Numbered from the stretch's first letter, positions 46,061-57,085 are shown. The stretch is DNA of 64,000 bases from Cyrtodaria siliqua (GCA_037043455.1 JAWPHD010001133.1:1-64000); one strand, 5' to 3'. Numbers and translations: made by a program. The notes: generated by a model from the letters alone, not told the origin.

Positions 46061-47040
46061 ACAAGAGGCCCAAGAGGGCCTGTGGACGCTCTACTGGCTA
46101 ACATGGCTCTTATAACATCAATGAAGCGAGTGACTGCCATTTACATTTTTTTGAAAGTTTCGGGCAAAAAACAGCTTTTTGACTAAATCAAGGGCCATAA
46201 CTAAAGAATCTGGTAAAGTTTGGTAAAAGATCAGATGCAAAATGAAGGCCCTATCATATGACGAGGCAAATTATAGCATTTTTAACTAAATCAAGGGCCA
46301 TAACTCCCCTGTTACTTCTCCGATATGGCTGGTTTTCGAATGTTTTCGAGCTTTCATTGATATTAACAATCTAATAAAGTTTAGTAAAGATCGGATGAAC
46401 AATGAAGCTCCTATCGTCTTATCGAGGCAAAATATAACATTTTTAACTAAATCAAGGACCATAACTCTGGTGTTACTAGTCGAACTTGTCCGAGCTTTCA
46501 TTGATATTAACAATGTGGTAAAGTTTGGTAAAGATAGGATGAAAAATGAAGGCCCTATCGTCTTAACGAGGCAAAATATAGCAATATAGCATTTTTAACT
46601 AAATCAAGGGCCATAACTCCGCTGTTACTTGGCCGATCTGGCTGGTTTTCGACCTCATCCGAGCTTTTGTTGATATTAACAAGCTGTTAAAGTTTGGCAA
46701 AGATTGGATGAAAAATGAAGACCCTATCGTCTTAACGAGACAAAAGTTAACAACGGACGACGGACGGACTACGGACGGACGGACTACGGACGGACGACGG
46801 CCTTCGGCCAGCAGAGCTAATGAAGGCCCTATTGTCTTAACGAGCCAACAAATAGCATGTTTAACTAAATCAAGGGCCATAACTCTGATGTTACTGGTCC
46901 GAACTGGCCGGTTTCGAACTTGTCCGAGCTTTGATTGATATTAACAACCTGTTAAAGTTTGGTAAAGTTCGGATGAAAAATGAAGGCCCTATCGTCTTAA
47001 CGAGACAAAAGTTAACAACGGACGACGGACAACTCGGCAT
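46061..47040 (+). mobile_element. B-core element with read-through tail
   Basis: 5' terminus, the lead ATCAATGAAGCGAGTGACTG, about three B cores, an (ACGGACGG)n tract and GGCCTTCGGCCAGCAGAGC at 46799-46818. A further B core and ACGAC tract (46821-47040) continue and break into the H array at CGGCATCCAATATTTAAACC, the same kind of junction as at 21890. Confidence 0.75.
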
Positions 47041-47525
47041 CCAATATTTAAACCATACAATGACAATCAGTGTGCCCCTGACATTTATATTTTAGTATGG
47101 CCATGTCGATGCTGTCATGACAAGTATATATTGAAAGATTGATTAAGAAATAAAAAGAATTGAGAAAGTTATAGCCAACGTTAAGTTTTTGTGAAGAAAA
47201 AAAAAAAGAGTATTTAACCCATATAATGCCCTTCAGTGTGACCTTGACCTTTATATTTTAGTATGGTCATGTTGATGTTGTCATGATGAGTACCGGTATA
47301 TATTGAAAGTTTGATCAAGAAATGAGAAAGTTATAAGCAATGTTAAGTTTTCGTGAAGATAAAAACGAGTATTTAACCCATATAAGGACCTTCAATGTGA
47401 CCTTGACCTTTGTATTTTAGTATGGTCATGTCGGTGTTTTCATGATGAGTAAATATTGAAAGTTTGATGAAATATCAAGTAATGAGAAAGTTATAGCCAA
47501 CGTTAAGTTTTCGTGACGGACTGAC
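47041..47525 (+). repeat. H-core array, three units, with ACGG-type end
   Basis: Three ~160-bp H units as at 21891-22560, ending in GTTTTCGTGACGGACTGACGG. The following GTCAAAGTGATCCCTATG recalls the AGTGATCCCAATAGATC phrase of family D ends. Confidence 0.7.
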
Positions 47526-49095
47526 GGACGTCAAAGTGATCCCTATGTATCGCAATTTTCTTCGAAAAGGCGACAATAAAACTGGTATACCGGTAAATAT
47601 GTTTCTTAACATGACATCAGGGGACCATGTTCATTTCCTAATGTTACCATCAGTATGCATGTCCCCAAGTCATACATGTCAAAGGTCAAACTTTATGTAC
47701 ATGTATGTAATTATAATTATATTAATACTATGATAGAGGTAATTGACCATTGCCATGTATCAGTTTAAAGCATAAATACATATTTATAAATCCCACAGGT
47801 CAGATATTAGTCTCAAGCTACAAGGGCGATTAGATGATAGATGAACTATTGCCAAGATGAAGTGTAATAGAAATGGGAAGTACAAGTCGAAAAAGGCAGA
47901 AGATAGAGAACAGACAAAATGGACAATGCACTGACTGCAGTAGTATTAACTAGTGCAAATTTATTGAATTTTATTAAATGAGTTGGCATGATGTGACGGC
48001 TTAGCAAGAACCAGATCAGTTTTGCTAACACTAAGCTTAATAAATTAAATTAAAAATTAGTATGATGTGAGATTCTGTTTATCACATAACAATTAAGCAA
48101 ATATGGTTGTAAAAACTAAAACTTATATCACTTTATAGCATGAAATTTGCATATTTTCAACAATCAAGGGAAATAACTAAGTAAGCCAAATATACATTTT
48201 GCTCATTGTCAAGCTAGATTGACATTAGGTCATTGACTTGTCCAATAACTCTGAATTCATCAGCATTATCCCTCTTTTTATAAAACTTCAACCTGTAACC
48301 TGTGATATATTTATGTGATAAATAGTTCTATTTTTGTTGTGTAAAGTCAGTGAGACTGCTGCTTTAAACTTGTGTCAGAACGGAATGAGACTGTACTAGC
48401 CACTCTATCAACAAAACTATTGACTGTGAACAATGCCTCTAGCATAATGAATGGTCTTGGGTGCACTGATCATCAAAAATAAGCAGTCTGAACTTGTGCA
48501 TAGATTGTGCAAGCAGATTAATTATGTCTGAAATTCACTGCATTCTTGAGAACATTCTACACTTGCTCAAGATTGTAAAGGTTGTCAGTCATTACATTCC
48601 TTCTATATATAGATGCCAGCTCAACATAATAAAAGTCAATTCTTAAAATGTGTTGTATATATATACAATCATGATATGCATAAGTAAATTGATTTTTTTT
48701 AAAACACGTGTATATATAGTATGAAATACAAAGTTTGGTTGAACTGTTTAAACTACAGTTTCTGTCTAGTCTTTTCAGTAGTTCCACCCCTGTAAGAACT
48801 TGTTTTAATAGTCACAATGTAACAGTCACAGTTAATGCGAGGTATAGACTTCTGCATATATTTCAATGTAGGAAACAAGTAAGTAAATGACCTTGCTGAA
48901 TTGTAGATATGTTTGTTTGAAACTGTGTCAGTCTTAAAGTGGACAAAAAATCCATTCACAAGCAATTGGTAAAAATTTCGCAAAATATATGTGCTCCAGC
49001 TGAAATTTGAACCCAAGACTGTTATCATGAGAGGTTGGTCTTATTGAAAAAATGTCTATGACCACTCTGCAGCGGCGGATCATCCAATAATTTGA
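47526..49095. other. Intron sequence without recognised repeats
   Basis: AT-rich and apparently single-copy. A B-box-like TTTGAACCCAAGAC (minus-strand GGGTTCAAA) near 49010 may be a SINE remnant. No exon with both splice sites and a recognisable domain was found. Confidence 0.4.
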
Positions 49096-50299
49096 GATTG
49101 TAATTACCTCATTAAGTTATATTGAGCTATTGCTCTAATGGCCACAGGCCAAAGAAATGAGTTTCTGTGATGGACGTGGTCTGTTGTTTGTCCTGGATCG
49201 ATGCAATACATTTCAGTTTGATCCCGATCAGAAAGGTGGGATCCCGACCGGGAAATGTCTGGATTTGCTAAGCAATCATGCTAATAATCAAATGGCCATA
49301 ACACTGCTGTTTTGAGTTCGACATGGCTAGTTGTGTTTTTGTTTAGGCTTTCTTATAGCAAGGGCTAAAGGGCCTTGAAGTTCTCATCTGATGATCAAAA
49401 GTAAAATAGGTTTACTGTTTAAATTGTGTTTTGGGGGTAAAGTAGTTTGTTTGAGTGTTGTTTCACATTACTTTCAGCAGTTTTCAAGCTAAATACGACA
49501 TACAATTATTTTGTGGTGAAGGCAGACCACCCACTTTTTTCTGGGTACACAACCAGTATACCTTGTGCCATCTGCAAAATACGACACTTTCTTATTACAA
49601 GTTAAGCTCCTAGTGGGATTTGAATATAGGTAAGTGGAGGGTAGTGGTTCAATGTCATAGAATATATGAGGGGGAGTAGTTACAGAGCAGACAAGCATTT
49701 TCATGGTCAGGTCAGGGTGACCTTGACATTTTACCAGTGATATTGCTGGCATGGGAGGATACAATTACACAGACTGGATTACAGTACCTGTTAATTATAT
49801 ATTATTTCAACACGCTTTAAGAAGTAAACATCAACCCGAAACGAGTCTATGAAATGTTCGTTTTTCAAGCGTCGATTTGTTCTGAATATGTTCTATATCG
49901 AGTCTTACATCATATACATGTAGTACATGAACATATTCTACACACAAGTGAAGAGTACAGAACATTTCGACAATAGAACTAACCATACATTCTGAAGATG
50001 GAGATCGGAAAATTGTTAAACACTGTATGTTTATGTTTCGCTACGCATTTAAATAGGTCTTGTGTGTTTTTCTTAAAAAATTTTTTTTACACTTTTAATT
50101 TTTAATAGCCATAGAATGAAATCTTTTTTCGTTTTTTGGCTCATTTATTCGCGTAAAGTATGCAGATACGCAGCTTATCTAGAGCTCTGCAGTTATTATG
50201 TAACAGTTAATGGACAGACAGACGGACAGTCAGGGACAATGCCACGACATAATACCTCCCTATGGGCGTATAAAAAGAATTGTTAAAATTTATATTGTT
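49096..50299. other. Intron sequence with scattered repeat remnants
   Basis: Includes an ATAGCCACAGGCC-like element remnant near 49130-49155, a TTCAAATCCCAC B-box-like piece (minus strand) near 49613, and GGACAGACAGACGGACAG near 50211. The last runs to CTATGGGCGTATAAAAAG and may be the 3' end of a TATA-type TIR element. No gene supported. Confidence 0.35.
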
Positions 50300-50532
50300 T
50301 ATCTGGAGATGATTTTTTTGAAGTTCAGACTATTTTTAGTAATGGCAGCTATCTTCAATGTGTGATTGACCACATTTTATTGTCTTGTGTATGATCTTCT
50401 CCAGAAACAACCCCGGAAAATTTGAGTATAAGCGGTTTCAGAGAAAGTGTTGCTAATGGACGACACCGATGGACTTCAATGAACAACGTGCCATCGTGTA
50501 GCCCTGTTGGCCTTTGGCCAGTAGAGCTCAAG
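50300..50532 (+). repeat. Decayed element end with 3' hairpin
   Basis: One D/J-like core (ATGGCAGCTATCTTCAATG, AAGCGGTTTCAGAGAAAG), a weak ACGAC tract and the 3' terminus GTTGGCCTTTGGCCAGTAG plus AGCTCAAG. Confidence 0.6.
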
Positions 50533-50891
50533 ACTGAAAATTGAATTATACAACCTGAGCATCTGGATTTTATACATGAAAAAAACAACTGTATAAGATT
50601 AACGACCATTGGTCAAATGCTTTACAAGATATGACGCAGGTTAGGTTGCAGATTAAAGTGCGACTCCAGATGACACCAACGACAGAGATGAGGACTGACA
50701 AATTAATCATTATGTGTCTGCCATGCTTATATAGAAGATATAAATATGTAATTTTGAAGAGGTACTCATACATTTTTCTATTAGATGGTTTAGAAATATC
50801 GTTCTTTAAATAACATTTTAACATGTATATAGTTAACATATAAACAAACTTAAACACTATTGCACACATATAAATTAATTAATAACATTAC

Positions 50892-50998
50892 CTGCACTTA
50901 TAGCAGACATTCCCACAGAGTGGTAATCTTCTTTCTCACATAATATGAGAATATTCATAACAGTGTTGTAGAGAACATCCATGCACTCAATTTTGTCT
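50892..50998 (-). CDS. Macrodomain protein, upstream exon (core helix and Gly loop of macrodomain 1)
   Basis: A 107-nt exon with acceptor TTTCAAATTTCAG (50999-51011) and donor GTAATG (50886-50891), entering in phase 2 and leaving in phase 1. It encodes 35 complete codons. Residues run DKIECMDVLYNTVMNIL, then LCEKEDYHSVGMSAISA. This is the penultimate helix plus the strand and loop (SVxxxAIxxG) of a macrodomain. Joined in phase to the exon at 24639 it reads AISAG-IYGVPKEL, the standard macrodomain loop, with no residue lost. Its 3' neighbour is 26 kb away. Exons encoding the N-terminal half of this macrodomain were not found and probably lie to the right. The domain call rests on pattern, not a search. 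Confidence 0.75.
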
Positions 50999-51051
50999 CT
51001 GAAATTTGAAACCATCATCATAATCATCATCATCATTAATAGCAACAGCAG

Positions 51052-51092
51052 CATCCATGCACTCAATTTAGTCTCTGAAATTTGAAATCATC
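51052..51092 (-). promoter_or_regulatory. Duplicated (decoy) 3' splice site
   Basis: A ~76-bp tandem duplication copies the acceptor TTTCAAATTTCAG and the first ~23 nt of the macrodomain exon (AGACTAAATTGAGTGCATGG) upstream of the real one. In the decoy the second codon is TAA instead of AAA, so its use would introduce an immediate stop. (CAT/ATC)n-rich sequence lies between the two copies. Confidence 0.6.
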
Positions 51093-51174
51093 AATATAAT
51101 CATCGTTATCATCATCAATGGCAGCAGCAACAGCAGTAGCAGTATCAGAAGTAACAACATCAGCACTAGCAGAA

Positions 51175-52205
51175 ACAAAAGGCCCAAGTGGGCCTGTAGA
51201 CGTTCTACTGGTATGATGTGATTCAAAAACATAAACATGACAGAGGCCAACCCAAGAAACATGTTTCCTATATATAACTCTATGTAAATTTTGGGTTATC
51301 GTGGCGGCCATTTTGAATATTTGACGACAACAAAAAACACAAACTTGATAGAGGCCAACAACAGGAACATGTATATGATATTTAACTAGAATGGAATAAA
51401 TGGTAATATGTTGTTTGATAAATGCCCTTAAATTTGACCTAAGTTTAGCCATGGTAGCCATCATGGATGACTGGAAGCCCTAAAAACACAAATCTAGGGG
51501 GACTAACCCAAAGATCATTGTGATTTAAGTTTCATCAAATCCTTCAAGCGGTTTCGGAGAAGATGTCATTTTTAAAGTTTTCCTATATAACTTCTACTTG
51601 ATAGAGGCCAACCCAAGGAACATGTTTATGATTTTCATAAGAATGGAATAAGTGGTTTCGTAGATGTCGATTGAAATTTCCTTAAATTTGACCTAATTTT
51701 AGCCATGGCGGCCATCTTGGATGACTGGCGGCCGCAAAAAACACAAGTCTGAGGGGGACTATCCTAAAGATCATTGTAATGCAAAGTTTCATCAAAATCC
51801 TTCAAGCGGTTTCAAAGAAGATGTCATTTTTAGCCTTTTCCTATATAACTCTATGTAAACTTTGGGTCGCCGTGGTGGCCATTTTGATTATTCGACGATT
51901 ACGAAAAACACAAACTTGATAGAGGCCAACCCAAGGAACATATTTATGGTATTTCACAATAATGCAATAAGTCGTTCCGGAGATGTCGTTTGAAAATTGC
52001 TTAAATTTGACCTAGTTTTAGCCATGGCATAAAACCAAAAACATAAATCTGAGAGGGACCCTCCCAAATAACATTGTGATGAAGTTTCATCAACATCCTT
52101 CAAGCGGTTTCAGAGGAGATGTTGATTTTATAAAATTGCTAACAGACGGACGACGGACGAAAAGCGATTGCATAAGCTCGCCTGGCCTTTGGCCAGTAGA
52201 GCTAA
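51175..52205 (+). mobile_element. Family J HINE-like element, full length
   Basis: 5' terminus ACAAAAGGCCCAAGTGGGCC with GTTCTACTGG, then J cores. Landmarks are CTTGATAGAGGCCAACCC, GGCGGCCATCTTGGATGACTGG and TCAAGCGGTTTCAGAGAAGA. A short ACGACGG tract and the hairpin end GCCTGGCCTTTGGCCAGTAG with AGCTAAAA finish it. Its terminal repeats are B-like while its cores are unlike B or C. Confidence 0.8.
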
Positions 52206-53107
52206 AAATTAGAACTGTCGCCAAAGGCGGACAAATACCCCCCATTGGCAACTTGTTGGGGGTGGGTAAACATACAAGAGTTTGTTCCTGTAAGATATAT
52301 AGACATATATTATAGAGAAAAAGCCCGGACAAGAATTTTCTATTTGACTACCAAGCATGAAATGCATTAAAAATACAAAGGGCCATTACTGAGTGGAAAA
52401 TTATCGAACCGGAACGTCATGACAATATGCGCATCTCCACTTGATACTGATGCTTTGTAGCAAGTTTCACAAAATTATAACATGAGGTTTTAGAGAAATA
52501 GCCCCGAACAAGAATTTTCTATTTGACTACCAAGTATGAAATGCATTAAAAATACAAAGGGCCATAACGCAGTTGAAAATTATTGAACCGGAACATCATG
52601 ACAGTATGCACATCTCCACTTGATATTGATTCTTTCTAGCAAGTTTCAACAAATTCTAACAAGGAGTTTTAGAGAAATAGCCCGGACAAGTATTTTGTAT
52701 TATATATATATTAGAAATACAAAGGGCCATAACTCAGTGGAAAATAATCAAACCGGAACGTCATGACAGTATGCACATCTCCATTTGATACTGATACTTC
52801 CTAGCAAGTTTCAATAAATTCTAAAAAGGAGTTTTAGAGAAATAGCGCGGACAAGAATTTTCTATTTCACTACCAAGTATGAAATGCATTAAAAATACAA
52901 ACGGCCTTAACTCAGTAGAAAATTATTGAACCGAAACGTCATGATAGTATGCGCATGTCCACTTGATATTGATACTTCCTAGCAAGTTTCGCGAAATTCT
53001 AAGAAGGAAATATTGAGAAACAGCCCAGACAATAATTGCGTTTATGGACAGACGGACGGACAAGATGATTTCATTATACCCCCCTACTTTGCGGGGAGTA
53101 TAATAAC
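52206..53107 (+). mobile_element. Family I element
   Basis: Starts near GTCGCCAAAGGCGGACAAA and CCCCCCATTGGC. Four to five I cores of alternating ~179 and ~165 bp follow (AAAATACAAAGGGCCATAAC, ACCGGAACGTCATGACAG, TTAGAGAAATAGCCCGGAC), then GACAGACGGACGG. It ends in the hairpin-like TTATACCCCCCTAC / GCGGGGAGTATAATAA, a terminus type close to the 25139-26043 TIR. Confidence 0.7.
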
Positions 53108-53123
53108 TAGAAATCCCAAAGAA

Positions 53124-54144
53124 AGTGATTAATACTTCTGGTACAGGACTGTGAACTATGGTGATTAATATCCCTGGTACAGGACTGTGAACTATGGTGA
53201 TTAATACCCCTGGGACAGGACTTTGAACTACGGTGATTATTTACCCTGGCACAGGACTGAACTACCGTGATTAATACCCCTGGTACAGGACTGAACTATG
53301 GTGATTAATATCCCTGGTTCAGGACTGTGAAGTATGGTGATTAATTTCCCAGGTTCAGGACTGTGAAGTATGGTGATTAATACCCCTGGTACAGGACTGA
53401 ACTATGGTGATTAATATCCCTGGTACAGGACTGAACTATGATGATTAATACCCTTGGCACAGGACTTTGAACTACGGTGATTATTTACCCTGGCACAGGA
53501 CTGAACTACGGTGATTAATACCCCTGGCACAGGACTTTGAACTACGGTGATTATTTACCCTGGTACAGGACTGAACTATGGTGATTAATACCCCTGGGAC
53601 AGGACTTTGAACTACGGTGATTATTTACCCTGGCACAGGACTGAACTACGGTGATTAATACCCCTGGTACAGGACTGAACTATGGTGATTAATATCCCTG
53701 GTACAGGACTGTGAACTATGATGATTAATACCGCTGGTACAGGACTGTGAACTATGGGGATTATTTACCCTGGTACAGGACTGTGAACTATGGTGATTAA
53801 TACCCCTGGTACAGGACTGAACTATGGTGATTAATACCCCTGGCACAGGACTGAACTATGGTGATTAATACCCCTGGCACAGGACTGTGAACTATGATGA
53901 TTAATACCCCTGGTACAGGACTGTGAACTATGGGGATTATTTACCCTGGTACAGGACTGTGAACTATGGTGATTAATACCCCTGGTACAGGACTGAACTA
54001 TGGTGATTAATACCCCTGGTTCAGGACTGTGAAGTATGGTGATTAATACCCCTGGGACAGGACTGAACTATGGTGATTAATACCCCTGGTTCAGGACTGT
54101 GAAGTATGGTGATTTATACCCCTGGTACAGGACTGTGAACTATG
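53124..54144 (+). repeat. 33/36-bp minisatellite, about 29 units
   Basis: Consensus GGTGATTAATACCCCTGG followed by TACAGGACTGTGAACTAT. Units come in a 36-bp form (CTGTGAACTAT) and a 33-bp form lacking GTG (CTGAACTAT), plus a sub-variant with ATTATTTACCC. Short multi-unit blocks recur in the same order, which suggests duplication of blocks. It lies between a family I terminus and a mariner relic. Confidence 0.9.
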
Positions 54145-54528
54145 AGGAGCAGTCAGAAAGTTCTGAGACTGCCCTCATAAACAGAATAGTTTACATCATA
54201 GCGCATTTAGTTTTCTGTAAATGATTTTTCAATCTCTTTTGAATTTTTCCTTGGAGATTCATTATATCTTGATGTTTTTTGTGCTGTAAAAGGGATAACC
54301 CATGTTCGGTAGCACGGAGCACTTTGGAAATTGAAAAAACGTTGCGTATGTTTCACTTTCAATAGTTGTATATCGTTTTCATATTTGGCGCAAATACTCG
54401 TGAAAATTGGTCCGACGTCATTTCAACGTCAGAGGAAAGTTCAGGCAAAAGTATGATGTAATTTGTCAACTTTTGAAGATGCGGTGCACTTTTAAAGTAC
54501 AGGTGCAATTTTTTGTTGACGTCAAAAA
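54145..54528 (+). other. Probable 5' region of a mariner-type element
   Basis: GAGGAGCAGTCAGAAAGTTC followed by TGAGACTGCCCTC at 54144-54175 resembles mariner-type terminal repeats and contains its own imperfect palindrome. About 350 bp of leader separates it from the transposase relic. The matching right end was not found. Confidence 0.35.
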
Positions 54529-54975
54529 ATGATGTCGCTTGAACGGACGGAGCACCGGACTGTTGTACAGTTTTGTGTGAAGGCTGGTATGGCGCCTACG
54601 GGTACTTGGAAACTGATATCAAACGGTAAACAACCTAAGAAGTGTTCCAGGCCATTTGTATTTAGATGGCACCGACGATTTATGGAAGGTTACGAATCGA
54701 CAGATGATTATATGCCGAAACATGGAACGATTGTGACATAAAAAGTTAAGGACTCCCTCGCAACGGACTGAAAAAAGAGTGTCTCAGAAATCGCTAGTGA
54801 AGCCGGAATAAGTCATGGAACTGCCCATGCCATCATCAGCTCAGACTTTAACATCATTAGAGTTAGTGCTCACTGGATCATAAGGCTTATCAGTGAACAT
54901 GATAAAGAGATAAGGGTGCAATTAACAATTTTAACGTCACAGCGACATCATGAACGCCGTCAAAGTGCTCTGTAG
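54529..54975 (+). pseudogene. Mariner-type transposase relic (N-terminal DNA-binding part)
   Basis: The first frame (54529-54738) has the paired helix-turn-helix region of mariner transposases: RTEHRTVVQFCVKAG, then FRWHRRFMEG, the usual W-x-x-R-F signature. After a stop the similarity continues in a following frame (VSEIASEAGISHGTAHAI, RVSAHWIIRLIS), which is the second helix-turn-helix and the linker. It fades near 54970, so the DD(34)D catalytic domain is absent. At least one in-frame stop and the truncation make it non-functional. Cut-and-paste transposition is family knowledge; the match is by eye. Confidence 0.75.
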
Positions 54976-55064
54976 TATGCAACATGTATGTTTACTAATT
55001 ATAACTATTTTGATAATTCGGTGAATAACTGAATGAAATTTTCACAGGTTGTCACAAATACATT

Positions 55065-55130
55065 AGTCTTTTGCCGAAGGCCAGCAGAGCTTATGGGATG
55101 CTGAGTTGTCCGCCGTCCGTCCGTTATGAA
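55065..55130 (-). repeat. Inverted B-type 3' terminus fragment
   Basis: On the plus strand GCCGAAGGCCAGCAGAGC, then TTATGGGATGC and GTCCGCCGTCCGTCCG: the hairpin and ACGG tract of a B/C element read in reverse, without cores. Confidence 0.65.
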
Positions 55131-55690
55131 AAATGAAAAACAATTCTTATAATTACAAACCCAACAAATATATCGAGGGATAAACACCGTCCACAAGCCC
55201 CTGTGGCAATTGCGCATTGAGAACTTCCAATCGATTTTAATCGGGCAAATCTCACCTTTCCAATATGTCCCACTACACTGTTTTATTTGAGACAGTCTTT
55301 AACAAATATTTGTAAGTTTATTGCTAAAGAAGACGTGGTAAGAAGCAATAGATGAACAACATAAAATCAACTAAACTTTTAACACCAAACGCCAGACTAT
55401 TTCTTGTGAATTTTGTCCTCCCCTCAAGACAGTCAAGTCAATGGAATGTTTACATATCGTGGCCGACATTGAACGTGAAATTGCACGAATTAAAGGTGGA
55501 ATCAGCGAGAAAACCACGAGATTGGGAGATCATTGACGACAACAATGACTGACTTCATGCTGGAATCATTATTTGTGCGTGACAAATTAGCTAAATCTGA
55601 CATTCCGGGTGGAACATCAGAGTGAGGGGGGTACGCTTCAATTTGCCCGAAGTCACTGATTGGCGGACGTTCAAGGCATGTGGTCTGTCT
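55131..55690. other. Interval without recognised genes
   Basis: Contains a 66-codon plus-strand frame starting at 55352 with no recognisable domain. It lies between the mariner relic and the tyrosine-recombinase relic. Confidence 0.35.
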
Positions 55691-56423
55691 TCAACTAAAG
55701 GATGGTTGCTGATCACATAAACTTAATTGCTTTGGTTGTTGACCCAATGAAGAAACTGGGACTGAGGCATTTTGACGACTTTTAGCCGACAGAGTAGTGC
55801 TAATTTGCCTCTTTTGGAAGGATGTGCAGTCGCGGCTGTAACTTCTCACAGAAGCTTCGTTTCTGTGGCCAGACATCAACATTATGTGACGTAACTCAAC
55901 ACCAGTATCACTTAACGTGCTTATAGCGGTTGCTCTGAGACTATGTCCTGTGTACATGACACTGCAACCAGAATTTTCACATATTTTTTCCATGAACTCA
56001 GAAAACATTCTTTGTGATACTGGCTTACATTTGCGGATCAGCGTTGGACCTTAATCAGGCAAGTTGCAATTTTGCACAGATCATTATTTGATATGATTTT
56101 TTGTGCTGAGTGGGCCTTGAAGCTCCTGACTTTACCATGTATTTAAGCTTAGCATTTAACAGGTTTTTTGACTTCCGAAAACACTTGTCACGAACAATAT
56201 CAGTGTCTCTTCCCAAGTCTTTCATATTCCTATTTAAAGCCGCTCTTATGTTTTTCAGAATTTCGGTGGTATTCCTTGGCTTGGTTTTCCAAAAGTGACT
56301 TTTTGCGGCTGTCGATGCTCTTTGGGGCTGCAGACGCATAAAATTATCGCAGCAAAACTGCCAGATCTTCGGATGGTACACTGTTTAAATCCACAGCCGG
56401 ATGACCACTCTCGATGCACCACT
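55691..56423 (-). pseudogene. Crypton-type tyrosine recombinase (DUF3504/KIAA1958-like) relic, main exon
   Basis: Acceptor TTATTTTCCAG at 56424-56434, entering in phase 1. Frame one reads EWCIESGHPAVDLNSVPSED and then LAVLLR, followed by TAA at 56344-56346. The frame then changes to NTTEILKNIRAALNRNM and DTDIVRDKCFRKSKNLL. It changes again to PVSQRMFSEFMEKICENSG, TGHSLRATAISTLSD and LMSGHRNEASVRSYSR. These follow the order of Crypton-derived YR proteins: N-terminal SAM-like domain, then the catalytic C-terminus with HxxR, GH and the tyrosine in SYS. About 150 residues carrying the first catalytic Arg are missing at ~56045. One stop, two frame changes and the deletion show it is dead. Family identity is by pattern. 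Confidence 0.72.
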
Positions 56424-56573
56424 CTGGAAAATAAATCCACTATAGGCATAAATGTACAGTATGCTTGCGAAAAAACAACACTAAAGTTTTTGCAGCGTTA
56501 ATGATAAATTATATTCCTTTTTTTATGACGTTATGGACGTATAACATTTCACGGACAGTACAATTTAAGAAAT

Positions 56574-56731
56574 AGAACATCGTTTACTGTGAATTATCGT
56601 TTAATATATCACGGTTTGGAGTTCAATTGTAAACAGTAATTTCACGAGCCCGAAGGGCGAGTGAAATTATTGTTTACAATTGAACGACAAACCGTGATAT
56701 ATTATAGATAATTCACCATAAACGATGTTCT
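56574..56731. mobile_element. 158-bp foldback element
   Basis: The left arm AGAACATCGTTTAC...GTAAACAGTAATTTCAC pairs with the right arm GTGAAATTATTGTTTAC...AAACGATGTTCT over ~70 bp around GAGCCCGAAGGGC. A second, weaker inverted pair, ATTCTAATACCCC near 56738 and GGGTGTATTAGAAT near 56925, lies just outside on the right. It sits in the intron of the tyrosine-recombinase relic. Confidence 0.75.
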
Positions 56732-56939
56732 TTTTCTATTCTAATACCCCTAAAATGCGAAAATAACGCACACATCTGAAATCTTTCGCATTGCTTTGCT
56801 TACTCTCCTAACGTTGCATGCGTTACAATGCACAATGTGCAATGCTTATTCTCCTAACGTTGCAAAAATTACAGTGATATATCGTTCAATATAACGAGAT
56901 ATTTTAAACTAGGCTATATAGTGCGGGTGTATTAGAATG

Positions 56940-57085
56940 AAGTATAACATTTCATGGACAGTTCATATAACATTTCACTGACAATTCAATGGAAGTATAA
57001 CATTTCGCGAACAGTTTTATAGAAGCATTTCAACATTTCACAGACAGTTCAATGGAAGTATAACATTTCACGGACAGTCCAAAAA
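56940..57085 (+). repeat. Short tandem repeat TATAACATTTCACGGACAGT
   Basis: Four to five ~30-bp units (TATAACATTTC(A/G)C(G/A)GACAGTTCAATGGAAG) here, plus one unit at 56540-56565 before the foldback element, which therefore probably inserted into the array. Phrases such as AGTATAACATGTC and AACAATAACAT recur loosely to 57480. Confidence 0.65.

Noticed and set aside
51068..51262. Leu/Met-rich possible membrane peptide on the minus strand
   Set aside because: Arises from the CAT/CAG-type simple repeats next to the duplicated splice site and extends into a J element end.
53655..53846. Repeat protein (SCTRGINHHSSQ units) on the minus strand
   Set aside because: Direct translation of the minisatellite; the 33/36-bp unit keeps frame by chance (multiples of three).
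53124..54144. CRISPR-like array
   Set aside because: Units are head-to-tail without spacers, and the genome is eukaryotic by its introns and repeats.
55352..55552. 66-codon plus-strand frame as an exon
   Set aside because: No recognisable domain, no convincing splice sites; on the opposite strand to the neighbouring recombinase relic.
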